Shown piece after piece: positions 9,558 through 20,167 of a DNA stretch of 33,920 bases (its first letter is position 1; each line of letters begins with the position of its first letter). Position numbers and translations under genes: made by a program. The DNA lies in the NCBI GenBank assembly GCA_013365325.1, contig JABVXV010000205.1, positions 1 through 33,920 on the forward strand. The letters run 5' to 3'. The stretch is from Dipetalonema caudispina (taxonomy: Eukaryota; Nematoda; Chromadorea; Rhabditida; Onchocercidae). The notes under the pieces are model-generated. The model had not been told where the DNA came from. It made no database searches and saw only the letters and a list, made by a program, of their open reading frames with translations.

Positions 9558-12305
9558 ATGTTTGAAGAGGAAGAACCTGGAAAACCAAAGAATTGGGGTT
9601 GTACTATTACTATCATCACATTGGTATGACTTTCTTTCTTTCTTTCTTTTTTTTTTTTTTTTTCTTGTTATCAATTATATGTGGATCATATGTATGAGTG
9701 ACAAGCAATGATAAACACAAAAAGTAATGAGTAAACAAAAAAAAAAAATTGAAATCAAATTTAAGAAATTTTGTTAGAGGTGAAAAATTCTCCATTACAA
9801 GAAATGAAAAATGTAAAAATGAGCTGAATGTTAACAAATTTTGTAGAAATTAAATTAACTTTTCACTGTCTCAAAATATCAATTGAACATACTTCATGAT
9901 AAAATTAGTAAAAGCTTGAAACTACTTGAACTATTGTTTACCAAATTTTTACAATTTTAAAAAATTTAGATGACTATTACTAATAATAAATAAGATTAGA
10001 TAATTTTTGAGATGTAATAATTTTACTCATAATAATTGATTGTTGAAAAAAAAAAGGAAATGAATTGTACTGCATGCATAATTTTTAGAAGTTGCAAAAG
10101 GCATTAAACGATGTAAACTTAATTTTTTGATTGTCCTCAAATATTTTTTTAAATTTTGAAATTTTCCAACTTCTTAATTCCTTTTTTTAAGATAATGTTT
10201 TTAAATATAACAATAATTATTGTATGTCGAATATTGCTTGATTCATATGACGAAAATAACCAATATTGGTTAGAAGGTAATTTTTTGGCATTGTTGCACA
10301 ATTTTTATTTTTTATTTCTGTCGCATTTTTTATTAAAACTTTCGATTTAATACTCGATGAAAGCTTAAATTTTTCAAATTTCTGAAATTTACAAAAATCG
10401 CACTTGTAAAATAAATTGAGTTTTGCCTGCTTTCAAACTCGAAAAATCTAATTAATAACAGTTGTAAATTAAATTTCAGGTAAAACTCGAGAAAATTTGA
10501 CAATTTTCCTCGGTATGTTCGCCATGTCTTTTTGCTTCTATTGTTGTTGTTGTTTTTGTTGTGGTGGATCATTATGTCGGTATGCTTTTGCTTTGACTTT
10601 CTGTAATCGAATTATTCAATCTAATTCTTAACTTTTATTAAATTATTAGTTATTAGCGTTGGTTCAATCACTTAAGTAACTTAATTTTGCCTTAACATAA
10701 TCATCAATTAAGAGCAGTTGACTTATTGGACAATTTAATTCCATTTTAATTTAACTAACGACAGTTAGCACTAGTCAATTACTTAAGTTTTTTGATTCTA
10801 CCTGAGCTTAATTAATCAGCAGTTATTTTAATTCTACTCAACTTGTTTAATTAATTAGTATTGCTGCTATTTAATCATATATCACTGTTGTTATAGTAGT
10901 AGTCCAGAAGTTATAGTGTCAATTTTAGATGGATTGCTAATTGGCATCGCAAATATATCGATCCATCCAAATTATTGTCAACTGCAATTAAAACAACCGA
11001 TGAGGCTCGTAGAATTCAGAAAAGACAAAGTATGAAAACAATAAATTCCATATTCGCCATTTTTATCCATTATAATTTCCAATTTAATCATAATATTATC
11101 AAAAGTTTCAAAATAATTATAAGTCTTTGAAAAAAGTTAAAAAATTTAAAAGATTGTCTAAAAAACTGAAATTTTGATAGCAATACAATACTTTTTCCTT
11201 TCAATTCATCCTTTGATCTCTCAATAACAAATATTTTAAAATTAAAAAACAAAAAAGATTTGTAATATCTAACATATATTTTCCTAATTAATTGATTCAA
11301 TTTTATTCCGAACTGTATCANNNNNNNNNNNNNNNNNNNNNNNNNNNNNNNNNNNNNNNNNNNNNNNNNNNNNNNNNNNNNNNNNNNNNNNNNNNNNNNN
11401 NNNNNNNNNNNNNNNNNNNNTTCAATTCATCCTTTGATCTCTCAATAACAAATATTTTAAAATTAAAAAACAAAAAAGATTTGTAATATCTAACATATAT
11501 TTTCCTAATTAATTGATTCAATTTTATTCCGAACTGTATCACTGTTGAAAATTTTATAAGATTACAGAAAATCCATTCTTCATCTTCAATGTTTCCGATA
11601 ATGGCGATTGTATGATGGTCAATGTAGCAAACAAGGAGAAGGTTGACAGATCAATTTTGTTCCCTTTTTTGACATATTTATTAATTAATTTAAAGATTAA
11701 TTCTAGAATTTATGGAAATTATCTATAATATATGTGATAATTTATACTATTACGCATAGCACATGTAATAAATGAATGAATTCAATATGAATTCAAAAAT
11801 TGATTTAATTTAACGATAATATGTAACTAATTTATAGTTCTTTTAATGATTAAATGATATTCAGTATAATCGTTTAAGTTAATCTTATATGATTCAAATG
11901 ATTCAGTACATTTATTAAAATGTGAGAGAAAGATGAAAATTTCGACTAAAATTTGCTGGATAAAAATTCAACAACCTATCACATAAAATGGATGAAATAA
12001 GCTAAGCCATTTAAAAGTAACTTTTAATGCAAATATAATCTTTAAACATTTTTGAAGGTAATTTCTTATCGATTTGTTAATTTGATGAATTTTGTAAATA
12101 ATTTTCAATATATTAACTCAAAAAAAACAAATAGATTTTCATTATTAATTTTCAGCCCTATGCATATGCTAATGGTGCATTTACAAATTCATCCGAACAT
12201 CGATCAATTCGTAAAAATTCGAAAAGTGTTCTAATGTCAAATGAGGAGGAACTGGTCGATTATTCAAAATTTAAACATCAATGTCAACGACGAAAAAGTT
12301 TTTAA
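9558..12305 (+). CDS. Two-pass membrane protein with cysteine cluster, unrecognised family, 6 exons
   Basis: Six exons (9558-9623, 10192-10276, 10480-10579, 10929-11029, 11568-11641, 12156-12305) joined by GT-AG introns in consistent phase give 191 residues. The N-terminus is acidic then basic (FEEEEPGKPKNW). A first hydrophobic segment spans about residues 15-37 and is interrupted by exon 1/2 splicing. A short acidic loop around 38-56 contains a possible glycosylation site, Asn56-Leu-Thr. A second hydrophobic segment, about 57-78, runs into CFYCCCCFCCGG (69-80), a strong candidate for S-acylation or metal or disulfide chemistry. The tail is basic and Ser-rich and ends RRKSF. By charge, both termini are probably cytosolic with a small outside loop. 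I do not recognise the family and assign no function. The fourth intron carries the assembly gap; no exon is interrupted by it. Confidence 0.8.
10650..10890. repeat. Decayed AT-rich repeats within an intron
   Basis: Within the third intron of the two-pass membrane protein gene, motifs such as TTAATTAATCAGCAGTTATTT and ACTCAACTTG/AGTCAATTACTTAAG recur loosely with spacing of about 36-50 bp. The periodicity is weak and judged by eye. Confidence 0.4.
11200..11541. other. Assembly gap (100 N) flanked by an exact 121-bp direct duplication
   Basis: Exactly 100 N occupy 11321-11420. The 121 bp immediately left of the N block (11200-11320) are repeated immediately right of it (11421-11541), with no difference seen. 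This is the signature of two contig ends that overlap but were scaffolded instead of merged. The real intron (11030-11567) is then probably about 220 bp shorter. Reading frames that span the N block are artefacts. Confidence 0.93.
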
Positions 12306-12495
12306 ATGAACATTTTATAATAGCATGAACTATACAAATTGTGCGTTTGTCTTTCAAATTACACTTTTTCTTCGAACTAATCTAATTCAAAAAAAAAAAA
12401 AAAAAGAAAATTTTCAAATATTTCGAAATGAATTTTGAAAGTACTATCCAAAAAAGGAAAAAAAAAATTGGTAAAAATTTTGAGATGATTCATTG

Positions 12496-12576
12496 AATAG
12501 TCTCAAATTCGATTCATTTCGCAACTTCACAATAAATTTGATTCAGAAGAACCAGCGCATCAAATTAATCAAATTT
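12496..12576 (+). repeat. 81-bp direct repeat, copy A
   Basis: This segment matches 13272-13352 over 81 bp without gaps, with about four substitutions. It includes TTCGCAACTTCACAATAAA and AGAACCAGCGCAT, which are comparatively GC-rich for the region. No terminal inverted repeats or target duplications were seen. Confidence 0.9.
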
Positions 12577-13034
12577 TTCATAACTTATTCTGAAATTTTA
12601 CCACTTGTGACTTTTAAATATTTCAAATATTGCATGATGTTTATTTTTTTTTCGCTTTTTTTTTGGCTGAAAAATTTGTCACATGAAAATGTAAATGGAT
12701 AATTTCTAATAATTTTAATATATTGAGCACTGATTTAAGAATAATTCGTCTTTTTAATCAATTTTTTTTGCTGCTCTTCAAATTTTTAATTTTTTTAAGA
12801 TTCAACTTTTTTTTTCATTGTACATTTATGTGTATATTGCAAATTGTGTGAATTAAATGAAATTTCGTTTCTTTTTCTTTTTTTTTTTTTTTTTTTTTTT
12901 TTTTTGTTTGAAAAACCAATTGTACAAATTTTTGAAGTACAAAATTACAAATAAATATGCAAATGAAAATATTTGTATGTTCAATAAGCATGAAAGTATT
13001 CATATCTGTGAATGTTTGCGGGGAATGATCATGC

Positions 13035-13130
13035 GTGGATGTATGTGAACGTACTGGTACGTGTGTGTGGATGTATGTGAGCGTACTGGTACGTGTATGT
13101 GGGTGTATGTGAACGTACTGGTACGTATGT
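13035..13130 (+). repeat. 32-bp minisatellite, three copies, each with an ACGTAC-TG-GTACGT palindrome
   Basis: Three tandem 32-bp units start at 13035, 13067 and 13099 and differ by only a few bases. Each is TG-rich, opens with GTGGATGTATGTGA or GTGGGTGTATGTGA, and contains a 14-bp inverted repeat (ACGTACTGGTACGT; first base G in the middle copy). The composition is strikingly different from the surrounding DNA. Confidence 0.95.
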
Positions 13131-13271
13131 GTGTGAGTTCAACTAAGCAGCTAATCGGAAAATAATAAGTAAAACTACTGCGATTTATATGGATTTCTTC
13201 ATAATGTACGAGTTACTGATAATTCTTACTTAGATATAAGTTTACTCGCTCATTATTTTGAATTAATCGAA

Positions 13272-13352
13272 AATAGTCTCAAATTTGATTCATTTCGCAA
13301 CTTCACAATAAATTTGATTCAAAAGAACCAGCGCATTGAATTAATCAAATTT
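13272..13352 (+). repeat. 81-bp direct repeat, copy B
   Basis: Second copy of the 12496-12576 segment, offset by 776 bp in the same orientation. It lies between the two TG-rich minisatellite clusters, whereas copy A has no TG-rich cluster beside it on its left. Confidence 0.9.
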
Positions 13353-13380
13353 CTATCAAAATGTGTGATGCAAATGTTTT

Positions 13381-13451
13381 ATGTAAGCGTACTGATACGT
13401 GTGTGTGCGTGGGTGTATGTGAGCGTAGTGGTACGTGTACGTGTGTGTACG
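13381..13451 (+). repeat. Second cluster of the TG-rich palindromic minisatellite
   Basis: About two diverged units of the 13035-13130 repeat: GCGTACTGATACGT in the first and GCGTAGTGGTACGT in the second, each in a GTGTGTG/GGGTGTATGTGA context. Here the palindrome is broken by point changes. Confidence 0.85.
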
Positions 13452-13607
13452 AGTTTCTATGGTAAAAACAAGGAAGAAGTTTAAATAATCGAAAAGAAAA
13501 ACGAAAATTTAATTGGAATATTAAATGAAATGATTTCTTCCAGTATTTCTGCTTATTTTTCATAACTTTATTTAAGTTTTATCAATATTATTTGTTTGAA
13601 AGTTCAT

Positions 13608-13841
13608 ATGGCTAGCAAAGGTAAATTTTCATTTGTTATGCATCATATTATGTCTATTGTGAATTATATTTACTAATTGATACTTATTTCATTGGATTCC
13701 TTTTTAGCGGTAAAAAAAAAAAAATTTAATTCTAAAAAATTAGCACCAATTTTTGTGACCATTGAAGAAATGAAAGATGGAAGAGATGGAAATGTTAATT
13801 ATGAAAATTCGAAAAATAAAATTCATGTATTATTCCTTTAA
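13608..13841 (+). CDS. Small basic protein, 48 residues, two exons
   Basis: Exon 1 (13608-13620) encodes MASK plus one base. A GTAAAT...TTTTTAG intron of 87 bp follows, and exon 2 (13708-13841) completes a 48-residue product. The joined start is MASKAVKKKKFNSKKLAP, lysine-rich, followed by an acidic stretch (EEMKDGRDGN) and a TAA stop. There is no signal peptide or membrane segment, and no family is recognised. In favour are a good donor and acceptor in matching phase and non-repetitive residues in the second half. Against are the small size, the A-rich lysine codons in a homopolymer, and the lack of any homology argument. It could also be part of a larger gene or the end of one. Confidence 0.45.
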
Positions 13842-14737
13842 CAATAATCATCATTCATTTTAATTTTATCTATTGCATTTAATTATTGCAACTTTAATTA
13901 TCATAGTTTAAAGTTAACTAATTTTATTTTGCGTCATTTTAACTTATTTGTTTAAAATCATATGAATTCCGGAGAAAGTTACATCAAATTTAAATTCCTT
14001 TTTCTATCAAGTTTTGCAGTAAATTTCAATCCAATCAATTCTGTAGTACTAATAAATAAATACATATTAGCAATTGATTCAATTCATTGATAATTTAGAG
14101 AGTACATAATGTGTACTTAACATGCAAACTTAAAAAATTAAATTTACAATGACAAAATAGCATTTATTAGTTCAAAAGTTAATTAGAAATAACTGATTGA
14201 TATATTGTTGAATCTTATGGAAATTTTTTATAACTTTATATGACCTTCTGAAAAAAAGAAAATTTGAAAATCTCAATTTTACTTAATTTTACATGAAATG
14301 ACTGAATTAATCATTTTTTCTTTCCTTTTTTTTTTTTGCGAAAAAAAAAAAAGAATTGATTAATCAAATGATACAGTCACTGATATGATGAAAAATAATT
14401 GCAACAGTTGTTTGTGATAAGAATGTAAAAAAAAACAGGAATTGTTTTATCAGTGATAAAGATTTATTAGATAGCTTATTTTATGCATTATTAATTATCA
14501 CATAACAACACGATAATTAATCGTAATACACTGTATAGCTATATCTTAAATCCTAATTATCACGTAGCAAAAAATATTTTCTAACATTTAATCAACGTTT
14601 CTAAATAAATGCAACATTTTTCAGTTGTAAAAAAACTGAAAATATATTGCAACACTGAGAAAAAAATTAATTTTTGCAAAAATTATAATATAATAAACAA
14701 ATTTAAAATTCAAAAAAAAAAAAAAAGAAAACTTTAT

Positions 14738-14798
14738 GTAAGTTTTTTTTTTTTTTTTTATTTTTTTCATATAATATATGAAAAAAAAAAAAACTTAC
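14738..14798. repeat. 61-bp inverted repeat (poly-T/poly-A hairpin)
   Basis: GTAAG followed by poly-T at the left is mirrored by poly-A followed by CTTAC at the right. The centre is a second perfect inverted repeat, TTTTTTTCATAT and ATATGAAAAAAA around AAT. The whole can fold into a long AT stem. No target-site duplication is evident. Confidence 0.8.
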
Positions 14799-15149
14799 AA
14801 CACTGAATGTTGACACCAATTCTTTTCTTTTTTCTCATAAATTTTTAACCATAACAGTAATCTTTTGAGTTCTAATTTTTTTTTTTCTAATTAATATATC
14901 TTTCAATTATCTTCTCATTATGGATGAAAATTGCTGTGAAAAAAAATTAATCGATTATTAAGAATCATAAAAATGATACACTTATACATGCATCAAAAAT
15001 TTGAGACTCGAATGAAAAAGAAAAAATGATTAAAATTAAAGTTTGGAATTTAAATTTTATTAGATCGACTAAGAAAAAAAATGTAATTTTTAAGAATCAA
15101 ACACTAATATCTTTCATATAAAATATACATCTTTCCTTATTTTCATTGT

Positions 15150-15325
15150 TTTTATTATTATTATTATTATCACTTTTGCTGTCATAGAATTTCATTGCAT
15201 GACAAATAATAATAACGACAGCATTTATAGGACAATAATAATAACAATAACAACAACAATACGAACAACAACTGAAGCAATAACAATAGCAACAACAACA
15301 ATAACTACGTCAATAGTAATGCTAA
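15150..15325. repeat. ATT then AAT/AAC trinucleotide microsatellite
   Basis: A clean ATT block near 15151-15170 is followed by an AAT/AAC/CAA-rich stretch at about 15205-15315 with many interruptions. A 75-residue Thr/Ile-rich frame across it is a product of the repeat and is not called as a gene. Confidence 0.85.
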
Positions 15326-15580
15326 CTGAAAGAATAAAAATTCGAGAAAGTTTTTATAAAAAAAAAAATAGAAGGAAGGAAAAATGTTTTTTAGAAAAAA
15401 AAAAAAGAAGAATAAAATTGAAATGAAAAATTATGACAAGATCACATACCTTGAGTAATTTGGAAAGCTCCAAATATTGTAAAAATTTACATAAAATAAT
15501 AATAAATATGTATACATGTATAAATAATAGATTGAAAATAAAAAGCTTAGATGAATGTCAAACATTTCAATTATTCTCAA

Positions 15581-18500
15581 TCAGCTTTTTGATCGTAGTT
15601 TCATTTCAGTTTCTCGTGGTTTGATATAGTAATTAATAAATGGACGTGTACCACTACCATAAAACCAAAACATATTCCGCATTTTTGATGATCGATCACC
15701 ATATCGTCCATTTAATGCAACATAACCACAATCATTATGCCACCAACCTCTATAGTAATTGATAATATTATTTTTTAAAAATTTATTTCAGGAAATATTT
15801 CCGATATAATGAAATAATGAATAAAGATAATTAAGAAATAAATTAATCTATTCATAAAGTTTAACTATTTGATATTATTAAAAAATATCTCGGAGCTAAT
15901 TCCGGTAAAGTTATATACCGGATATGAACAAATAATGACTATACGATTTAGGTTTATTTTCGTAACTATCCAATAGGTATATTGGTAGAATGGATTTGAA
16001 TCACTAAAAAATGCTTTCTATGAGAGAAATAAATAAATTTCCTTTACTTGCTAATTATAGTAAAATAAATCTAATATTAATTATTGGATGAATTATTTGT
16101 AAAATAAAATTAAAAGCAAAATTATAGCTCATTGTTGCTATTGATAGAAGCAGGTATGCGAAAAATTACTAACCCAAAATCACGAAATTGGGCACAATTA
16201 CCCTGAAATTTATCATTATCCTGATCAATAGTTGTAAAAGATTTCCCATTATTCATATAATGAAATCGATCAGTAGTTGTACGCTCGGAAAGATTACCCG
16301 CTAGTGCTGATGATATCCAAAGAGTATATTTCTGTGATGCATTACCAATCTGAAATAATAATTTTAATAAAATTAATTACTTTAAAATTCCACCTAACTA
16401 TTTAGTCATTATTTTTAAATAAAAAGAAAGAAAAGAAAAGGAGAGAAAATCCTATCAAAATTTTGAAAAAAATTTGCTAAATTTGTTAAAAATAACTTCG
16501 AAAAAATAGAAAAAAAAAAGCAGAATAAAATTTTGATAAATGAAATTCAAAAATTAGCAATACGGAAATGAGCTAATCCGTAATTCTTGCTTATTTTTTA
16601 TAAATAATTCGAAATCAATTAATTATTTATGTGTAAATTCATTTGAGAGCAAATGAAAAAAAAAAAAAAAAAAATTATTTATTAATAATTATTTTTAATC
16701 AACTTACAATTAATGAGAAAATTATACTAATAAATAACTCACTTACATTGAAATCCCATTCACCCCACCAATAACCATCCGGTTGTTTTGAGCAACCATT
16801 TTTATCTTCGCATAAATCACCCCGTAATTCAATCCGTAATGTTACCGGATTTCCATTATCTTTTGCGCTTAATGCATATATCTAAATATAACATATCTGA
16901 ATTTGTATATACTATTGAGTGATCGATTTATAATATTATAATTTAATTTAAATCTGTTGCATATTTGACGTTTATTAGTATTTACTGCAAAATATAATAA
17001 ATAAACTGACGAAATGTTTGAATATATGTTAAACGGTTCATGCTAGCGTTATTTAAATAAATCTTTTATATGAAATGATGCTTATTACGTTATTAGCAAA
17101 AATTTCACTTTCGTTGAATACTACATAAATTAATATGATACAAATTGATATTAGCAATTTTTTTCTAACTCATTGTTATAATTTAAAACAAGCTAAAGTT
17201 AAGCATGCCGTATTTTAGATTAAACCAAAATAAATTTTTGTCTTCATTTAATTAGATCAAAATGAAGTTTTTACCTTATCTAAACCAAGCCAAAATGAAG
17301 TTGTCAGCTCACCAAAACCATTTTTATATTCATTCCATGTACGATTAGCAAAATATATTTGACCATCTTTTCGTCTAAAATTATTATTTTCATTATAATA
17401 GTATAAAAATTTTTAAAAGTAATACATAAATTTTTTTCTTTTTTATTTTTCCTTTATTAATATCATTAATTGTTGGTTTTTACTTACTTTTGTATTACTG
17501 TCCAACCACCACCATCCGTTTTCATATCACAGAGAACATTAAATTTGCCAACTTTTGGCAAAGAAATCTGATAAATTCCACTTTCAGTTTTACCCTGGCC
17601 AAGCAATGTTTTGCAATCCTGTAAATTGAAATAAGGGAAAAATTGATTATACATTGAAAAATAAATGTAAATGAATAATTAATTTTCCATTATATAAGTA
17701 TTATTTGGAACAAGTAAAAGATTTTCATTCTCATCTCACATTTTCCTTTAAAGCAATTAATTTGAATATATCATTATTCTGGAAAGTTAATTTTTAAATT
17801 ATTCCATATTCGCATGTCATATTTTAAATTTTTTGGGCTAGAATTGAGAAATACATAAAGAAGGTAATCGTTAAATTAATTAGTGACTGTCCTAAGTTTA
17901 TTTCCTCTTAAATTTATCATTTTCATCAGTTTTTATCCACTAATCCTTTTTGATTTATCATGTTTCGAATCATTACCACATTTAATTTATCGTATTTATC
18001 AATTTTACGTTTCGAGCCATAATTTCTAACTTATTTTGTTTATCAATTTCAATCCTTTAAATTCGCATTTATATAATCATATTTCATCGTCTAAATTATC
18101 ATATTTATCAGTTTTCTTCCTTTCAACCTCATTCAAGTTATTAAATTTCTAATTGTCAAATCTAACTTGTCATTTTCATCAATTTTTGATAAAAAATAAT
18201 CCAACAGCAAACCTTAATTTCATCATCGCCATCGCCAACATCATCATCATCATCATCATCATTATCACCCCCATCATTAATATCAGTAAATGATGGTGAG
18301 GTAAATGATTTTTCTGTTTGCTTCTCTATCCTACTCAAAGGTGATGTTATCGGCATATTAATATCAATATTACTCGTAGGCTGTATCAAAAGATCGGAAG
18401 TTTCAGCAATATTTTCTAAAGTTGTTATCCTAGTTGTTACCGTAGTTATTACTGTAGCCGCCGCTGTAACTGCAGATAAGGAATCTAATACTGGATCAAC

Positions 18501-20131
18501 AGTATCCTGGAAATTTTCCTGCAAAGAAAAAACGGAAGAAGGTGAAAAAATCCAAATAATCAATAAAAAGCAACAAAAAAGAAAAATTTGGATTTCTAAA
18601 AATAAAAATTATAAAAATTAAAAAATAAAAATCAAGTGATATAAGACATAAAATTGGATAATTGTACTTTAGTTTTGAATTTAATAAAATTTTCGATTGT
18701 GAATATAAATAGAGTAAAAGGGATAGGATTGATCTCGTTTTAACACTGAAATCAAAATAAGTATCGTCAAATAAATTGAATATTAGTTAACTGACGTATG
18801 TAAATGTTCATTTCTTTTTCAAATTCAATCCCCAATAGTATTTTCAACTTTTTTAAATTTCAATTTACAATGAATCAGTAAGTTTTTTTGTTTTCCATTA
18901 ATTTTAGTGTCCTCTTTTCATTGCTACATTGACTTACATTCCGATTTGTTGATTGATTGATGTAAAGATAATTAATAAAATCATCAAAACGTATTGTAAG
19001 GTATGCTTATTATTTTTCAGCTTATGAATTTGAAGTAAATTCATTTCTTAAATTACATTTTTTTAGAATACAAAACCTGTTTCTTCCGTAAATAACTTAA
19101 ACGAATTTTTTCGGCAATCTTTTTTTCTCATTTCATTGAAAAATTTGATTGGAAAAAAAAAGAAAAAATCAATAAATCATTGCCACCCACGCGGAATGCA
19201 TCATCTCCGATCTCAATAACATTTGGCGACAATGTTTCAGTTGTTGTTGTCAAGGAATCATTTATCGCTATCTACAAGCAAATATAATATTTATATAAGT
19301 TTATCATCTAAGTTTAGCAGTTTAATTAAATTAATTTAAGTGTAGGCATTTGTTATATACTTTACCGTAGCAACAACCAAGTCAGATTTTATTAATTTAA
19401 TCCTTTATTTTTTCATGGAATGAAGGGAAAGGATTTGAAATTCTTACAAATATAAAATAATAAATTCCTATTTTCAAACTTTTTCTACCACCATTCCATT
19501 TATTTCTATCTTATTTATTCTGCAATTTTAAGAATAAATTAATTTGAAAAAAAAAAAAAAAGAAACAGTGAATAATTTTTTTTTTTTTTAAACGGCATTA
19601 CCGCTGAAAATTTTGATGCAGCAATAACGGAACTTCCAAAACGATTAAAATTTTCCGGACTAGCTTCAGATAATGATGTATTTGTTTGCAGAGTTGTTCC
19701 TTTCGATGATGTTCGGGATAATAGGAAGAAGAGTAAAACGGAAAACAGGATCAATGTAGCAATGAGAAGAAAAAGAATCAATAGATTACGGCGAGTTCTG
19801 AAAAGACAATAACAGAGATTTAAAATTATAAAAAATTTTCACATCTTAAAATTGTAATTGAAAAGACGAATTTTGTAGAAATGAAGTGAAAATTAAATGA
19901 TTTTCTATTTTTGTTCAGGCAACTTAGTGGATTTAATTCAAAAAATTAAAGTAAAAAGTACAGGCAAAATTTATTAAAATTAAAATTTTCTCAAATACAC
20001 TGAAAAAATTTTTAGAATAAATAAAAATACCTCTGTGAGAATAAAACTTTCTTCATACGAATTTCTGCAGCAATGCATGGATCAAGTTCATTTTCATTAA
20101 TTTTCACATCTTGATTGTTGTATTCCCTCAT
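15581..20131 (-). CDS. Type II transmembrane fibrinogen-related domain protein, 464 residues, 9 exons
   Basis: Minus-strand exons, 5' to 3': 20131-20031, 19797-19602, 19271-19191, 18518-18213, 17618-17488, 17374-17275, 16881-16747, 16349-16174, 15749-15581. All junctions are GT-AG with matching phase. A cytosolic N-tail (MREYNNQDVK...) is followed by one membrane helix at about 39-61 and no signal peptide, hence type II topology. A Ser/Thr-rich stalk (about 62-205) follows, then an Asp-rich run (about 206-226) and a complete fibrinogen C-terminal domain from about 229. Hallmarks are DCKTLL, SGIYQI, CDMKTDGGGWTVIQ, GFGELTTSFWLGLD, a DQDND calcium loop (Asp392, 394, 396) before NCAQ, GGWWHNDCGY, and the terminal ETEMKLR. 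Expected disulfides are Cys230-258 and Cys402-416; Cys329 and Cys335 form an extra nearby pair. The domain usually binds acetylated sugars or proteins. The layout resembles vertebrate FIBCD1, but orthology is not claimed. A surface receptor role is inferred. Confidence 0.95.
17885..18190. repeat. Degenerate minisatellite filling the end of an intron
   Basis: In the intron just before the fibrinogen domain begins (17619-18212), motifs of the form TTTATCATATTTATCAATTTT recur about every 35-45 bp, from about 17914 to 18180. The copies are heavily diverged. The array comes within about 25 bp of the exon encoding the Asp-rich stretch. Confidence 0.6.
18238..18275 (-). repeat. In-frame GAT codon run encoding poly-aspartate
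   Basis: Inside the fourth exon of the fibrinogen-domain gene, seven consecutive GAT codons (ATC repeats on the plus strand) encode an uninterrupted Asp run, within a longer stretch of Asp and Gly. The codon monotony suggests growth by replication slippage. Copy number could vary between individuals. Confidence 0.9.
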
Positions 20132-20167
20132 TATTGTAGCATTAATTTTTGACAAATGAATGAGCAC

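Larger units (their letters stand above)
12306..13607. other. Intergenic segment with repeats
   Basis: No gene is supported here. It contains one copy of an 81-bp direct repeat at each end, two clusters of a TG-rich palindromic minisatellite, and a long poly-T run near 12880-12905. The AATAAA at about 12531 lies inside the first 81-bp repeat copy and is a possible poly-A signal for the upstream gene. Confidence 0.5.
13842..15580. other. Intergenic region between convergent genes
   Basis: Lies between the 3' end of the small plus-strand gene and the 3' end of the minus-strand fibrinogen-domain gene. No exon is supported. It contains a poly-A/poly-T hairpin and an ATT/AAC microsatellite zone, listed separately. 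Reading frames at 14609-14806 and 15199-15426 follow homopolymer and trinucleotide tracts. Confidence 0.55.

Noticed and set aside
11292..11542. Two reading frames crossing the N block
   Set aside because: They exist only because N codons are read as open; the flanks are a duplicated contig end within an intron.
15199..15426. Thr/Ile-rich 75-residue frame
   Set aside because: Direct translation of an AAT/AAC/CAA microsatellite followed by poly-A.
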